NCBI RefSeq assembly: GCF_000234665.1
Contig: NC_018312.1
Coordinates: forward strand, 566,516 to 630,515
Direction of reading: 5' to 3'
Source: Leishmania mexicana MHOM/GT/2001/U1103
Lineage: Eukaryota > Euglenozoa > Kinetoplastea > Trypanosomatida > Trypanosomatidae
Length of the DNA: 64,000 nucleotides
The notes under the pieces are model-generated. The model made no database searches. It was not told the origin of the DNA and saw only the letters and a program-made list of their open reading frames with translations. A program made the position numbers and the translations under genes. Position 1 is the first letter of the stretch; the number at the start of each line of letters is the position of its first letter. Positions 1 to 12,900 of the stretch are shown here, piece by piece.

Positions 1-3000
1 GTGAGCAGGAGGTCGCTCTCCCAATGCGTGAATACGAGAAAGTTGTGCCCCCCCCCCCCTCTCCCCTTCTCTCCCTTCGATGCTCTCTTGAGTGCAGACA
101 GGTGAAATCAAAAAAAAAGAAATCGAGGCAGAGAGATATACTGACTGACAGACAGACAAGCTGAGAAGAGGCAGTAAAGACGGTGGAAAAAAAGGAAAGG
201 AAACAGAGCGTCAAAAGCCAAACAAAAAGCACGCGATACACGCAGGACACAAAGGAGAACAGGAAAAAAAAAACGATGAGGTCGACGAGAGGTGTGCGCG
301 TGTGAGAAAGATGCGGGGGAGGGGAGAGAGAAGGAAGGGTAATTCAGAGGGTGAGGGAGGGGAACGGGGTGGGTGAGGACGAACAGCGAACAACAACAAC
401 AAAAAATAGTTGTGAAGACAGAGAAACTAATCGCGAGAGACACGGCAAGGGAGGAAAGACCGGAAGAAGTGCGTCAAGACGCCAAAAGAGGAGAGAACAA
501 GAAAAAAGTGGATAAAGCAAAGAAAAAAACGAAATGCAGAGAGAGAGAGAGAAAGAGAGAGGCAGCGCGCCGGGGAAACCACAACAAAGGACCGAAAAGG
601 GGGAGGGGAGGAGGAAGCGCTCCAACAGCGAACGGTCACGAAAAAAAAAAGAAGAAAAAGCGAAAAGGCGTAAGGAGCACAGATGCACAATACACACAGG
701 AAAGAAACGAGACGAAAAAAAAAGGGCAAGAAAGAGATTCGGCTACACCAGTTGTAGCCACTAGCGAAGACAGCAACGTCGCGGTACGAGCGAGCAAGGG
801 AAGGGGTGCAGGAGGTGATCGCAGGAGGGAGTCGGGGGAAGGAGGAGGAGGGGGGGCAAAAACGTGAACAGAGCAAAACAACAACAGAAGAAGGGGCGAA
901 ACAAGTCTGGGGAACAAGAGGGCAGCAACAACAGAAAAAAAACGTCAAACTAAAAGAGAAAGTGGTGAATCAAGCGCGGACAACGAAGAGTAAAAAAAAA
1001 ACACGTAAACTGAATCAAAAAAAACGGGAAAATGCGAGCAGGCAGCGCACGATCAGTACAGAGACACGCACGCACGCACACACACAGTCGCCAGGAGTCA
1101 AAAACAACAAAAAAAACGGGAGCGAGGAAAGTCGAAGACGAAAAATTTCAGGAGAACGTCAAGCAGAGAAGCTCACCCACACATTCGAAAAAAAAAGAAA
1201 CACCAATCAAGTTGAGAACGACGAGTGTGTTTCCTTCAAAATCCGAAGGGCAAGATAAAATAAAGCTGATGTGGGAGCGGTGAACATCCAAAAAAAATTC
1301 AAAAGGTCAAGATAACTGCAACAGGGATGGAAGGTAGTCCCTACCTCTCAGTCGTACGCAGAATGCGGTAGAGCCGAGTGCCTGTGCGTGATTTTTATTT
1401 TGTCCCCACTATTCCCTTTTTTTTGGTACACGTATGTGCGTATTGTGTATTATTTATTTCTGCTTTGCAGGAGAGACGTTAGCGGGGTGAGTGGTCTTCG
1501 AGGGAGAGAGAGCGAAACAAGCAGAGAAATGTGGCTGGAACTTATGTTTCACCTTGCTGCGTGTGTACGTGTGTGGCGTGCTGCTGCTACTGCTGTGTAT
1601 CGCTCCCTCTCTTTTCTTGCCACTGTGTCGTATCTGGTCAGCGTTCGCCGAGGGAGTTGAACGTCCTTGGCCTCCCGCTTTCACCCTTTTTCTGTCGGGC
1701 GCACTTGAGTTTGTTCTCTTCCTCGGGCGGTTTGTTCTCGGCTCGTGCTGTTTCTCCCTTATCTTACGTCCCCCGTCAGGACCGCCTCTCTCTTTCCCGT
1801 TTCCTTTTTTCTCGGTTTGCGTCCTCGGCTGCCGTGTTGTCGACCTTGCCCCTTCGCTCCTTTTACCTTTTGGGTGTTACTGCGCGCCCAGTCTCAATGC
1901 CGCCGGGGGAAGCCGATGGTTGACAGAGAACGAGATACACAGAGACAGATAAATAAATATATAGATAAACACCACACGCCAATGACAAGGTACAACTAGT
2001 CCGTCCCAACAACAAGGGCACAAGTAGAAGATAGCGGCAGACTGAGCGGAAGAGGAGGAGGAAAGGTAAAGCAAAACAACAACAAGAGAAAAGTGTCCAC
2101 GCGAAGAAGTCAATGACAATGTGCTTTTCTTTTTGGTCCTTCCGTCAGAACATGCGACTAGCGACGAGAACAAATAAATGTGGAACGAGACAGCACAAGC
2201 CGAACCCTTTCACGACGTATTTTTCGTGTTCTCTCTCTCTCTCTCTCTTGTCGTTCGTTTCGTCTGTCGTTACGTTGTGTGGGAGTGACTGCGCGGTGAG
2301 GCCAACATAAACGGCAAACAAAGAAAGATGGCGTTAAACAGAGATAAATCAGCACGCCAGAGAGAGACTGAGAGAAAGCAACCATACATACAGATATATT
2401 GATATCCGTTAGACCGTTTAGATACGCCGCAGTTGCACAACAGTCAAAAGAAAAACGCAAATAGGTGAGAGGTAAAAGGAGTAGAGAGATCGACAGGCGC
2501 ACGAGAGGCGGGTATACGCCCCTACCAAGTGCAGGCCTCAAAGAAATGAGGTGACGTGACTCGAAATCAAGTATGCACTCTGCGCTTGAGTGCGTTGTCT
2601 ATGTTCGGAGAGGGAGGAGGAGGTACAAAGCCAAGTGCGCTACAAGTTAGGCCCAGACAACAAGTGGAGGGGTGTTTGGGGGTGGTGGGAGGGAGTGGCA
2701 GGGAAGAGCGGAAAAAAAAATGGTGTTTCGTGGCCGTCTTTGATGGAGAGGGGAGAGGAGAGGCTTGTCTTTCGCCAAAAAGAAGAAACAACGAAAACGG
2801 AAAACAAGAAAAAAAACGATAGAGAGCAAGAAAGCCAAAGCCAGACAAGAGATCGAGCGGCAGAAGCGCACAGCACAGACAACTCACAGCAGTTTTGGTC
2901 GTTCGGCTTATATGCTGAGGATTACGAAAAAAAAATTGGGGGAGGGGGCGTGTTTTGTACTTGTTTTTTTTTGTGTGTTCGGTTTTGTCTCTGTGAGTGC

Positions 3001-6000
3001 GCCGTGACAGAGAAGCTACCTGTGCGCTGCACCTAATCCTTCAGGACGGAAAAAAAGAGGAGGGAGGGGGAGACAAGGAGGGTTTTTACAAGACAAGCGC
3101 AAACCGACAGAGAAAGAGAAGGGCAAGGCGGGAATGCCGAGAAAGGAAGGGGAAGAGGTACGGTCAAGCAAGCACCAAAGTGGGCAAGGACAGGAGATGA
3201 GGGGGAGTTCCTGATCGGCGTCCTCGTCGCTCTAAAAAGAAAACAGCTACAGAGAGAGAGACTGACAAAGACAAGCACGGAGAAGAGAAGGAACGAAGAT
3301 GTTGAAACTCAGCGGTGAGAGAGAGAGAGAAAGCACAAGTGGGGACACCACCCAAACGTAGAAGCGGGAGCAGATTGTGTGACGAGAAGCGGATGCGAGA
3401 ACGTCAGCGCGGAAAGTGTTGTGGCGGCAAGGAAAGAGAAAACACGTAGAGGGCAGTAAGCAGATGGAAAACAGATGAGGAGGAAGAAGAGGGATACAGC
3501 AGCAGAGGCACCGGCAACAGTCGAGCCAAGAACGACGCAAAAACGCAACGCCCAAACGAAAAGAAAAAAGGGGGAGCACGTAGTGTGCCTATGGATGTTA
3601 CTGTTTTTGGCCCTTTTTTCCTCTTGTCTTGTTTTCCCTAAATTAGTGGCAGTCTTCGCGCGAGAGAGACCGCTACTGCGCTGTTGACCTCTCCACAGCG
3701 CGAAGCACGCCAAGCAAACCAACGCACGCGCACGGAAGCACTTACAACGTCGACACACCTCCGTCTGTTTTGGGGAGGGCGGAGACGATCCCACGCAATC
3801 GACAGCACTACACACGATGCACGAGTGCAAGGAAGATAGATGGACAAGAGATGCGCGCGCAGATGAGCGTCAACGTCAACAAGAACAGCGGTAGCAGACT
3901 ATAAGAAGGCAAAATTACGAGCGACGCACGCACCTCAATATATATATATATATTTACCAACGGCCAGAACTGGACGCGTCGATGACACAAAACGGCACCA
4001 TACAAAAATACGGCCACCGCACGCGGACAGACACAGAGCAGCAGCGGGGTGACACAACTCAAAGGAGAAAGGAGACAGAAAAAGAATGGGACGGGCAGGT
4101 AGAGGAAGAGTGGGGATGGGGATGGCCAGCGAGGAGTCCCCAAACGCACAATGTTCATGCACGACACCGAGAGCAGAGGTCAAGCAACAGGTCAAGAAGC
4201 AACACGCACAGAGGAACCAACAAAAGAAGAGGGCGAGTAGGAAGGTGGGGGTTTAAGAGACAAAAAGATGGAGGATGACGGAGGGGGAGGAGGAGAGAAG
4301 GGGGAGGGGGGATGGCTTGTACTATGGAGGGAGGGAGACAAGAAACAGCTAGACAATGAGAACCTGTAACGGAGGCATAAACACACACACACATACATAA
4401 AAAAGCGCACACGGATTGATGCACACGACGCAGGTACTCATGTACAACAATACCCTTCAAGATCGCAGAGGCACCAAGGCAAAGACGACACCCGCCGCCA
4501 ACTCACTTACGCAAGCGCAGAACAATAGCTAAAGGCGGGGGAGGGGGAGTGGGAGGGGGTCTGTTCGCCTGGGCGCCTGTCTACCTCGAGAGGTCCTCGC
4601 TACGTGTGTGCGAATTGATGTACGCAGGTGTGTTGCTAGCGCCGCCGGTGGTAATTAACGAGTCTCTGTATGTGTCGACTCACCAACCGTGTTGCTGACC
4701 ACGGCCTGCAGCCGACGACAAAGGTAACCTTCTCTCGTTTATTTTCTGACCACAACCACCAGACATGCAAACACGCCTTTTTCTTAGGGTGCGAGAGCGA
4801 GCGAGAGAGGAAAGGATCGTCGAAGAGCGCAGGAAGAGAACACACACACGAGACTCAAAGGAAGAGCAGGATAGAAGCTAGTGACAGAGCGAGTAAGATG
4901 CGTGAGAGACAGAAAAGCGCGTCGGGGAGCTCGAGCTCCCGATACTTTGAGAGAGCAAAGTCGTGGAATCCACGAGATAAGGGGGACAAAAGCAAGGGAG
5001 CCGGCCACCGAGGGAGGTGGAGGTAGTAGGTGGGCGTGCTTCGTAGTAGAGATGCGAAAGGAAGTGCTTGCTTTGGAGGGAGGAGGAAGGAGCAAAGCGA
5101 AGCAAGGTCAAGGGCCGAGAAGGAGAGACACAAAAGAGAGAAACCGATGCGTGTGTCGGCGTATTTGCGTGTAGGCGTCGTGCTTCGTAGGCGGGAGGAG
5201 GGAAAAGAGAAATACGAACAAAACAATTTTCGACTCCACGGAGGTGGCAGTGGTGGAGGTGAAGGGTGGAGCGCGTGCACAAAAAAAAATCGGGACAAGG
5301 AGGGGATGATGAGGTGTGAGTGTGTGCGTGCGTGTCGGAGAGAGAATATTGTGATGCAGAGAAAGAGGAAACAGAACGATGTGCGCCAGTACACGACTCC
5401 GAGTAACAGAACGAAGAAGAGAGCGGGAGAAGACAATAGCTAGAAGAGAGTGCAGAAAACAAGTGGAAAAGGGTTGATAGTGGGCGGTACGAGACTTGGC
5501 TTCAACTGCATGGAGGGCACCTCTCTAGGTGCGAGCGTCCTATTACTACACCATCGTGACATTTTTCACGGACGACGAAGACGGTGGGGAGGGGGGGAGA
5601 CGCTCAACAGGGGTTCAGTGTATCTGTTGCCAACACCATAGAAAGGGAATGAGAGTACTCAACCGCCGAGAGAACGAGAGACAAGCACTCCTCTACCTTT
5701 CCCTCTCAGCAACGATGCCCCCACTCCTCCATAACCGCTTGTCTGTGTGTATGTACGCGTGTGTGTGTGTGTGGTTATCTTCTTTTTTCTTTCAAAAACG
5801 GCAGTCGAGTGTCCACCAAGAAACCATATGAGAAAATAGAAAACGGAAAAAAAAGCATAAACGTAAAAACTGAAAAGCTCCCCGCATCACATATGCACGG
5901 CGCGAAACGGGCGCACAGAGGAGCACAACACGCGCGACAAACAAAGCGAAAATAAAATAATAATAATAAAGGCTAAGCAAATGGAATACGCGCGCAGGTA

Positions 6001-6096
6001 AACCAGATGAGAGGGAGACATGATGCACTGCAGCTCACACCATCCGGGTGAGGGGTAACCGAAGAAAACAAAAAACACAACAAAAAAAACGATCAC
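1..6096. other. Gene-free spacer, left end
   Basis: No credible gene is seen in these 6 kb on either strand. The plus strand is strongly purine-rich, so the minus strand, which is the transcribed strand of the cluster, is pyrimidine-rich; open frames here give F/L/S/C-rich translations typical of UTR. A reversed island, pyrimidine-rich on the plus strand, lies at about 1388-1920. Simple repeats include a C12 run (48-59), a CT repeat (about 2229-2250) and an AT repeat (3938-3953). It could be the distal 3' region of RBP1, or contain a non-coding transcript that cannot be recognised by reading alone. Confidence 0.7.
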
Positions 6097-6870
6097 TTTT
6101 TTCTGTCGTCTTAGGGTGCAGCTCTACCATGAACAAAGCAAAAACATTTACGAAAGCATTCAACCACAGTTCGCCTACCCCTGTCACAGTGCCGCTACAC
6201 ACGAGTCGTCCAGGACAGAAGACCCTGCCGTCGAATCGGACCATGCGTCTCATCGTTTTCTTCTTGCCCTTCCTCGCACGCATGCCGCACGATCGGCGAC
6301 ACACGCACACGGGTGGTCCGCATGCCTTGATCCAAACGGAGCCGCCTTCAGGGTCCCGCACGAGGGCGGCGGCTGTCGCGTCTGTCGTGGAGGCAGCAGG
6401 GGGTGGGGGTCAAGGGGGCGTGCCGGGCGAGCGCAAGCAACGGAGCTGGCCACACTCAGGCCAGGGCCCTCCGAGACCTTGCACAGGACAGCCTGTCTGC
6501 CGTGCTTCTCCCTCAGTCTCTGCAAGCCGCGGCATGCCGTAATGTGGTGCGGGGACTCGCTGCTGCCATTCGGGGGTGCCCTCGCCATGCTTCCGGCATC
6601 TGCGCCTCATCAGTGCAGACCCGGTCGGACGTAGGAGACACACCGCACGCTCTGGCTGCGCTCACCTGCGCATGCGCACAGTGCTCGCATTCCTGCATCC
6701 TCGGGCCTCTGCTTCAGGACAACGCTGCTGCCGGTGGCGTCGCTGGCCCGCTCGACCACATGTGCCGCCCCACAGGCGGGACGCCGCGATGCGTGTGTGG
6801 CAAGGCAGCAGGGACATCCCGCCCCTCTGCTGAATCCGCAGGCCTTTCGCAGGCGTGGGTGTGGCGAGCG
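6097..6870 (-). mobile_element. SIDER-like retroposon, copy A
   Basis: The block 6161-6870 matches 31526-32235 without indels, with 7 substitutions counted by eye in 710 bases (about 99%). It is GC-rich and complex, unlike the purine/pyrimidine spacer around it. Read on the minus strand it ends near an oligo-A run (T6 on the plus strand, 6097-6102) and carries a CTGTGACAGG motif close to that end, as does the element at 60956-61605. No ORF shows protein homology. SIDERs are short, degenerate non-LTR retroposons usually found in Leishmania 3' UTRs in sense orientation, which fits. The 5' boundary is uncertain: similar GC-rich sequence continues to about 6961, where copy B has already diverged. 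The SIDER family is assigned from overall features and memory of such elements, not by alignment. Confidence 0.7.
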
Positions 6871-6962
6871 GAAGGGGGCCCGCGCACAAGCATGCGCCAG
6901 CGCAGCAGCAGGCAGCCCCCCATCGGCACCCCATGCCGCCACGACCCGCCACCCGCCGTTGC

Positions 6963-9900
6963 AGCAAAAAGGGAGAGCAACCGAAAACGAAAGTGCAGGC
7001 AGAAAAAGAGAGAAAAGGGGTTACAAAGAAGGCGGGAAAAGGCTATCACGGTGAAGGGGATGAAGGCTCACAAGCCGGACCGAGGTTTCCGCACGAGCAA
7101 GGACAAAACGATGTGCGGATGCGACACACCAAGGGGTACGGTGAGGAGAGCTGAGGGGGCACAGAAGAAGTACAGTGAAAAGGACAACTACCGCAGAGCT
7201 GTAGGACATTAAAAGCGACAAGAAGGAACATCAAGATGACGTTCGTCGGGGGATGACAAGTAGAAAAAAAGGGAGGAGCCGGTGGTGGGTACACCACAGG
7301 CGCACCAACAAAGCAAGAGCCGACGTAATGATGGAACCAAAAAGTAAATGCACGCAACAGCGATGAATAAGACAAGATGTGACAGCATGAACGTGAAGGC
7401 ATCTGGATGGCATGCATTCTGATGAGCGTACATGCCGACAGGTGCACTCGCTCACAGATCTTTATGTGTCTGCTCGTTTGCGCATGGGGATGGAGCAAGG
7501 GTGGGCGGCTTCATGCTTGGCTCAACGCATTCGCCGCATTGCCCCAGCCCTTCCACTTGCACTTCACCACCACCGTGTGACCCCTGGAACAAATACCCCC
7601 GTTGGCATTTTTTTGTTCGGCCTCTGCACGTTTTTCTTCCCCCGCTTCTTGCTCAGATCCATGGGCTGATATACCCATGGGCCCGCTACCATAATCGGAG
7701 CCACTCCACAAGAGGGGGGTGATGGGAGAATGGGGCGGCATTTTGAAGGTGTACGTTTGGCTCCGCTCTCACAGTGTCGCCTCCTCTGCCTGCGGTCCAT
7801 TCACCAGTGCGACACGTGTACTGGGCGCTGGGGCCTGAGAGAAACCCGTTTTCGTGCGCACAAAGACGGAGAGAGACAGAGACGGAAGTAGATCAAAGAT
7901 GCTTGGTGGTGCGTCACTTTGGTACCGCCCAGTGGTTTCGCTCCACCACCGTCGACGTGCATGAGCGTGGACAAAATAAGAAGGTTTCAGCCTCGCTCTC
8001 GGTGATAGTCTCCCTCACAGAGCAGTCAAGAAGAGATTCGTAAGAAAAATAAAAGAAAGCACGGCTCACACATGCACACACATGCGAGGAGAAGGAACAT
8101 AGACACTTTCATGACGAACGAGAGAGTGCTCGAAAAAAAAAGAAGAAGCGAGACAAATTAAGAAAGCTGTGGTGTAGTAGAGAGATCGTGGGATTGCGGA
8201 GCCCCCCTCCACACACACACACGGACACTCGCCAAACCCTGTATCCGGTGCTTTCTTTGTTGTTGTTGATCTACCAACTCTTTCTTATCCACTGAACACG
8301 CCCTCATTCCCCTCTGCCGGAGGATGCAAACACCCGGTGAGGGGTAAACGAACGAAACAGCGGAGAGGAGGTCCTTGAATCAAAATGCGGGAGAGACAAA
8401 CAAAAAAAAAACGACAGAAAAAAGTAAAACGGAGGAGGGCAAGTACGAGGGAAGAAGATCAGCGCATCAAGGCATCCGGTGAAGGCGCGGGAGAGGAAAG
8501 GCAGTAAAAAAGCAAAAGAGGAGGACATGCTCGCACCCATGCCCACGACGTACAACACGTGAGATCTACGCAAATATATATGTGTATGGACTCGTGTGGG
8601 CCTGCCGCCACCGCTTCAACTTTTATCGAATGAAGTTGCCCATCTCTCCAAAGACACCGACAATTTGAAGCACGAAATGAAAGAAAAAACATGAACATAC
8701 ACGCAACAAAAACACGGAGAAAAAAAAGAAAAGCGCGAGAGTGCACAACGACAATGGTGTCACGCTTTGCGTCGAAGAAGCCTGTGTGAGACACTACGTA
8801 GCAGTACGGTGCGCCTAGAAGGCAGAAGAAAAAGGGGAAAAGCGCTGGGGGTGAGCAATTTGTATCGTCTGCAAGAAGAGGAGGAGGGTGAGTGGGAGGG
8901 GACCCGAAACAACAGCAAAGATCAGCGAATACAACAAATATACTGCAACCCTGTCCTCCCCTCCTCCTCCTTCCACAGGCACACGCTCCCCGCGCATCAG
9001 CACATGCGCACAGACTCGTGAAGAGAGACAGAGAGAGCGCGAGAGAGCGAGAGCGAGAGCAAGCGTGGAGGGAATGCAATGCCCAAGAAGGGATAGCAGG
9101 TCAAATGGGAGGGCACTCAAGAAATGCCGCGAAAAAAAAGAGAAGTGAGTGCGTAATGGATGATATCTGGAAAAAGAAAAGAGAGGTACACAAGACGTGA
9201 AAAGCATGCTGAGAGGGTGAAAGAAAGGCATTAAACACTTCCGCCAGGACGTAGAAAACAGGCGAGTGAATGAAAGACAACAGCAACAAGAAAAAAAAGA
9301 GAGCTGGCGAAAGGGAAAATAGTTGGCATGCGCTTTGATGATGTGGTTTTCTTTTTTGTGTGTGTGGTGGGGAGGATTCGCCTGCTTCAAAATGTTCCCC
9401 TTCCCTTTTTTTCCTTGTCTATTCCTCTGCTCTCGGCTTTCCTTACCGCCCTATGAACCGACACACAGGAGCATCCAGCACTCATGATAGAGAAGCAAGC
9501 AGAGAAAATAAAAGAGAAAAAAAGGCATAGCGAAAGAGGGGTTCAGTGGAGCAAAGACTCGTGCACTGCTTTCTTTTTTTTCTCATAATTATTTTGTTTG
9601 CACCGGCAAACACACACACGAAGCACCCATGGATGAGCACACGTACATACGTAGCGTGCGCATGCGCTGTAGTCTCGCTTCCACCTCCATTTTTTTTGCT
9701 CTCTCCCCTCCTCGCGGCCTGCATCGGTGAAGGCATTAGCACACGCGAAAGAAAGAGAGGACGATAAGGAAGAGAAGTCCGAGATGGTAGCACACACGGG
9801 AGATGGGAAGAGACAGGCGAAAGAAAAGCCTCCACTAAGAGATCACTACGCAGAGCGAGAGATGCGCGCGTGTGATCGACAAGAGGTGATAAGCAACACA

Positions 9901-12900
9901 CCACAACACACCGAAGGCAAGAATGGTGAGCGATAAAGAGAGAGCACGAGAGGAGCGCACCTCTTTTTGGTTACTTGTCTGCCTTCCAGAAACCACGTCA
10001 GATCCACGCACAAGTAAATGCTGGCCCAGTCGCACACGCAAGCACACGTAGACGCCAACCCGCATTCAGTCACGGCTGAGGCTTGCTCATGATGGACCGA
10101 AGGGCACGTTGAGCATTGAAAAAAAAGAGTGAAGCATGAGTAGAGAGCTTCCGCCAGCACACCAAAGTGCGCATATCGAAACAGATCAAGACAGAGGGAG
10201 GGAGACGGAGAAATAAACCAACAGCAGTAAAAAAAAAGAAAATGTTCTCCCACCACGCAAAAGATGCACCACACAGAGACAACGCCAGAAGAGATGAGAG
10301 CAAGAAAAAAAATAGTAAAATCGGAAGACAACCGCAACACCATTGCCACCAAAAAGGGAAAAAGAAAACAACGAACAAAACGACAGTAATAGCAAGGAAA
10401 GCAAAGGCGCCAACGGGGGGAGAAAGTCGTACACACACACACGACAAAATTCCCGGAGAAGTCAACCGTCACGACAGATAACAAAACGTCCCTATGCATT
10501 GCTACATGCTGATGAGCACGCGGAGACAACCGTAGAAGGCACCACACAAAACGTTTTAAAAGGGGGTAAAGAAAAAATAAATACATTCTTTCCCTTTTTA
10601 TTATTTTGCCCGCGTGAGAGAACATAAGGGATGGAGAGAAAAATATGCCTTGCCACCGATAGTGTGCACACAGGCCGATGATCCGATATGAAGTGCGTTT
10701 GTCTGTGTGTAAGCACGCGATCACGCTGTTTACACCGAGCCTTACGACTCAAGGTGGTAGTTCGGTATTCTATGTGTATTATTATTTTTATTTGTACTCA
10801 GGAGACTGCTGAAATACCCATCCTTTCAATTTTCCGGCCTCACCTGGTGGAGATGGGAAAACGGGTGGGGGGTGGCATGGGTGGGACGGACTCTGATGAA
10901 CTATAAGCTAATGGAAAGATGGCCCGACCGGGGCTTCGGATGCCACAAGAAGAAAACAGCGATTGGGCATAGGGCATGAGGAGGTGTATCCAAGCATGAG
11001 CGTAAGCGCCCGCGCACGATGCCGGTGCTTATCGTTCGCTCTGACTGCCTGAGAAGACTGAGCAAAACCGGGAAGCACACATACTTGCAGAAACGAGACA
11101 CCAAAAAGGAGAAGGAAAGAAAGCAAATGGAGATGCCAACAGAGGCTCGCTGACTGGCTGTGTAAGAGGAAAAAAAAAGGGGAAGGGAAGGTGTTCAAGT
11201 AGAAGAGGCCGCCGGGGCAGAGGACGACTGACGACCGTCTGCATTCTTTGTCTAACGCGAGCCTTCACCGAAATACACGCAACGAAAGCGGAAGAGTACA
11301 CCACAAACAACGCAAAATGAAAAAAAAAATGTCAACAAAAACTCCACACCTGCGTCTGGGTGAGGAGGGAAAATGGGATAAGGAAGAGGAGGCGTTCCTC
11401 ATGAGAGGAGTCGGGCACATTCCTGTTGGAGCGATTGTATAGAGTGCTCGCACGCGCGCATGCACAGTAGAAACTCCACGGCACATGGCAAACATGCAAA
11501 TGACAGAAAAGAGGCAGAAGCGTGAGAGGAGAAAGACCACATCAACATATCCGAGCACATTTTCTTCGCCTTTTCATTACGTCTACCTTTGCCTCTTTCA
11601 TGCTTTCTCCTGCTCTACTCTCTCCCCCGCCTCATCTCGGTGGGTGAGGGCAGCCAGGCAGCTGCGTGTGTGCTTGTGCCGGACATCACAGTTCTAAATC
11701 GGCTGGTCTAGATGCTCTACATTCCCCACAAGTCAGCTGACGCTCTTACACAGCACCTCTTTCCTTCTGCTTGTAGTGTTCCCACCAGTCATGCCATTGT
11801 GCGCCCCCGCCGCTCCTCCTAGGGGGTGCAACACAGGAAAACGAATGACTGCTGGTGGTCATAACGGGAGAAAAAAGTGGTCGTTTGTGCGCCTCCTCGT
11901 TTCTCCCGCCGCTCATTCACACACGCTCTTCTGCCATTGCATGGACAGCGAATAAAAGGGGGAGTCGCCCGCCTCGTGCGTTATCTGTCCATCGCGCGCA
12001 CCTTCCGGCTATGACATGAGAAACGGTCAGCGCAAGCCTACGGAAGACGAAGCACGGACGTAGCAAGAACGGCTTCAAAATCGTGGTAGACACAAAGAAA
12101 AGAAAAATAGGGAAATGGGAACGCGAGACCCACTCATTAGCCATACGTGCGGTGGTCGTACCAGTCGCAATCATCGTGGAAGGGCGGCATGAGGGGGAGA
12201 GGAGCGAGGGAGGGAAGGGGAACACAAACGACCTGAAAAGGAACAGACAAAATAATAATAAAGACTGCGAGGAAGACGGAGCACGTAGTAGAGCGCACTG
12301 AAGTGAGAGAGGGCAAGAGGAAAACACAAAAATTAAAGCGGGAGAAGGGTGAAACAGAGAGAGGGAGGAAGGAAGCGCAAAGAAAACAGAAAAAAAGATA
12401 CCGCCATATCTGCGCACACTCGGTCACAGTCACCCCAGCGCAATGTGCAGATCTTCGTGCAGAGGCGTCCGCGCTTGACCGTGCTTCTGCCCTGCCGCGT
12501 GTTTCTTGACGTTGCTCAGCGCTCCTCTTTTGCTTAAATTTATGTCTGCATGTACCTTTGTGTGCATGCCTAAACACGAGGGAAAGCAGAAAGGCAAGCC
12601 CCGACGCGGACGCACTTTCGCACTCCATGTAAATCTTTCTGTGCCGTTTTCTTGACTGCATTCTTTTTCACTTCTCCACTTATCCTTCCCTCAACTGCAA
12701 TGCTGTTTGCTAATGAGCCTTTGGTAGCTGCGGTGGTTCGCTCCATTTTGTTTTTCTTTTTGCGTGGTCTTTTCCGTGAGGCCTGCGGGGATGCGTGTGG
12801 CAGATGATACACTCGCTTTCCCGCCGTTTCGTCTCGCCGCCTCCCATTTTTTTGACGGCATTTTCTATTTGCCTTGACTTTTCGACCCTGAGCCTCGTTC

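Noticed and set aside
373..867. Highly basic Lys/Glu/Arg-rich plus-strand frame
   Set aside because: It is encoded by homopurine spacer, lies opposite to the cluster direction and has no domain.
6097..6870. Protein-coding interpretation of the 710-bp repeat (several open frames on both strands)
   Set aside because: Frames are open on both strands because of high GC content, none shows homology, and the repeat and oligo-A features fit a retroposon better.
8459..9079. 206-codon cysteine-rich minus-strand frame
   Set aside because: The Cys/Ser runs follow from GT/CA and CT repeats and no conserved spacing is seen.
9846..10724. 292-codon open frame on the coding strand
   Set aside because: It opens with GTG, is dominated by F/C/V/L/S from pyrimidine-rich DNA, and has no domain or family signal.
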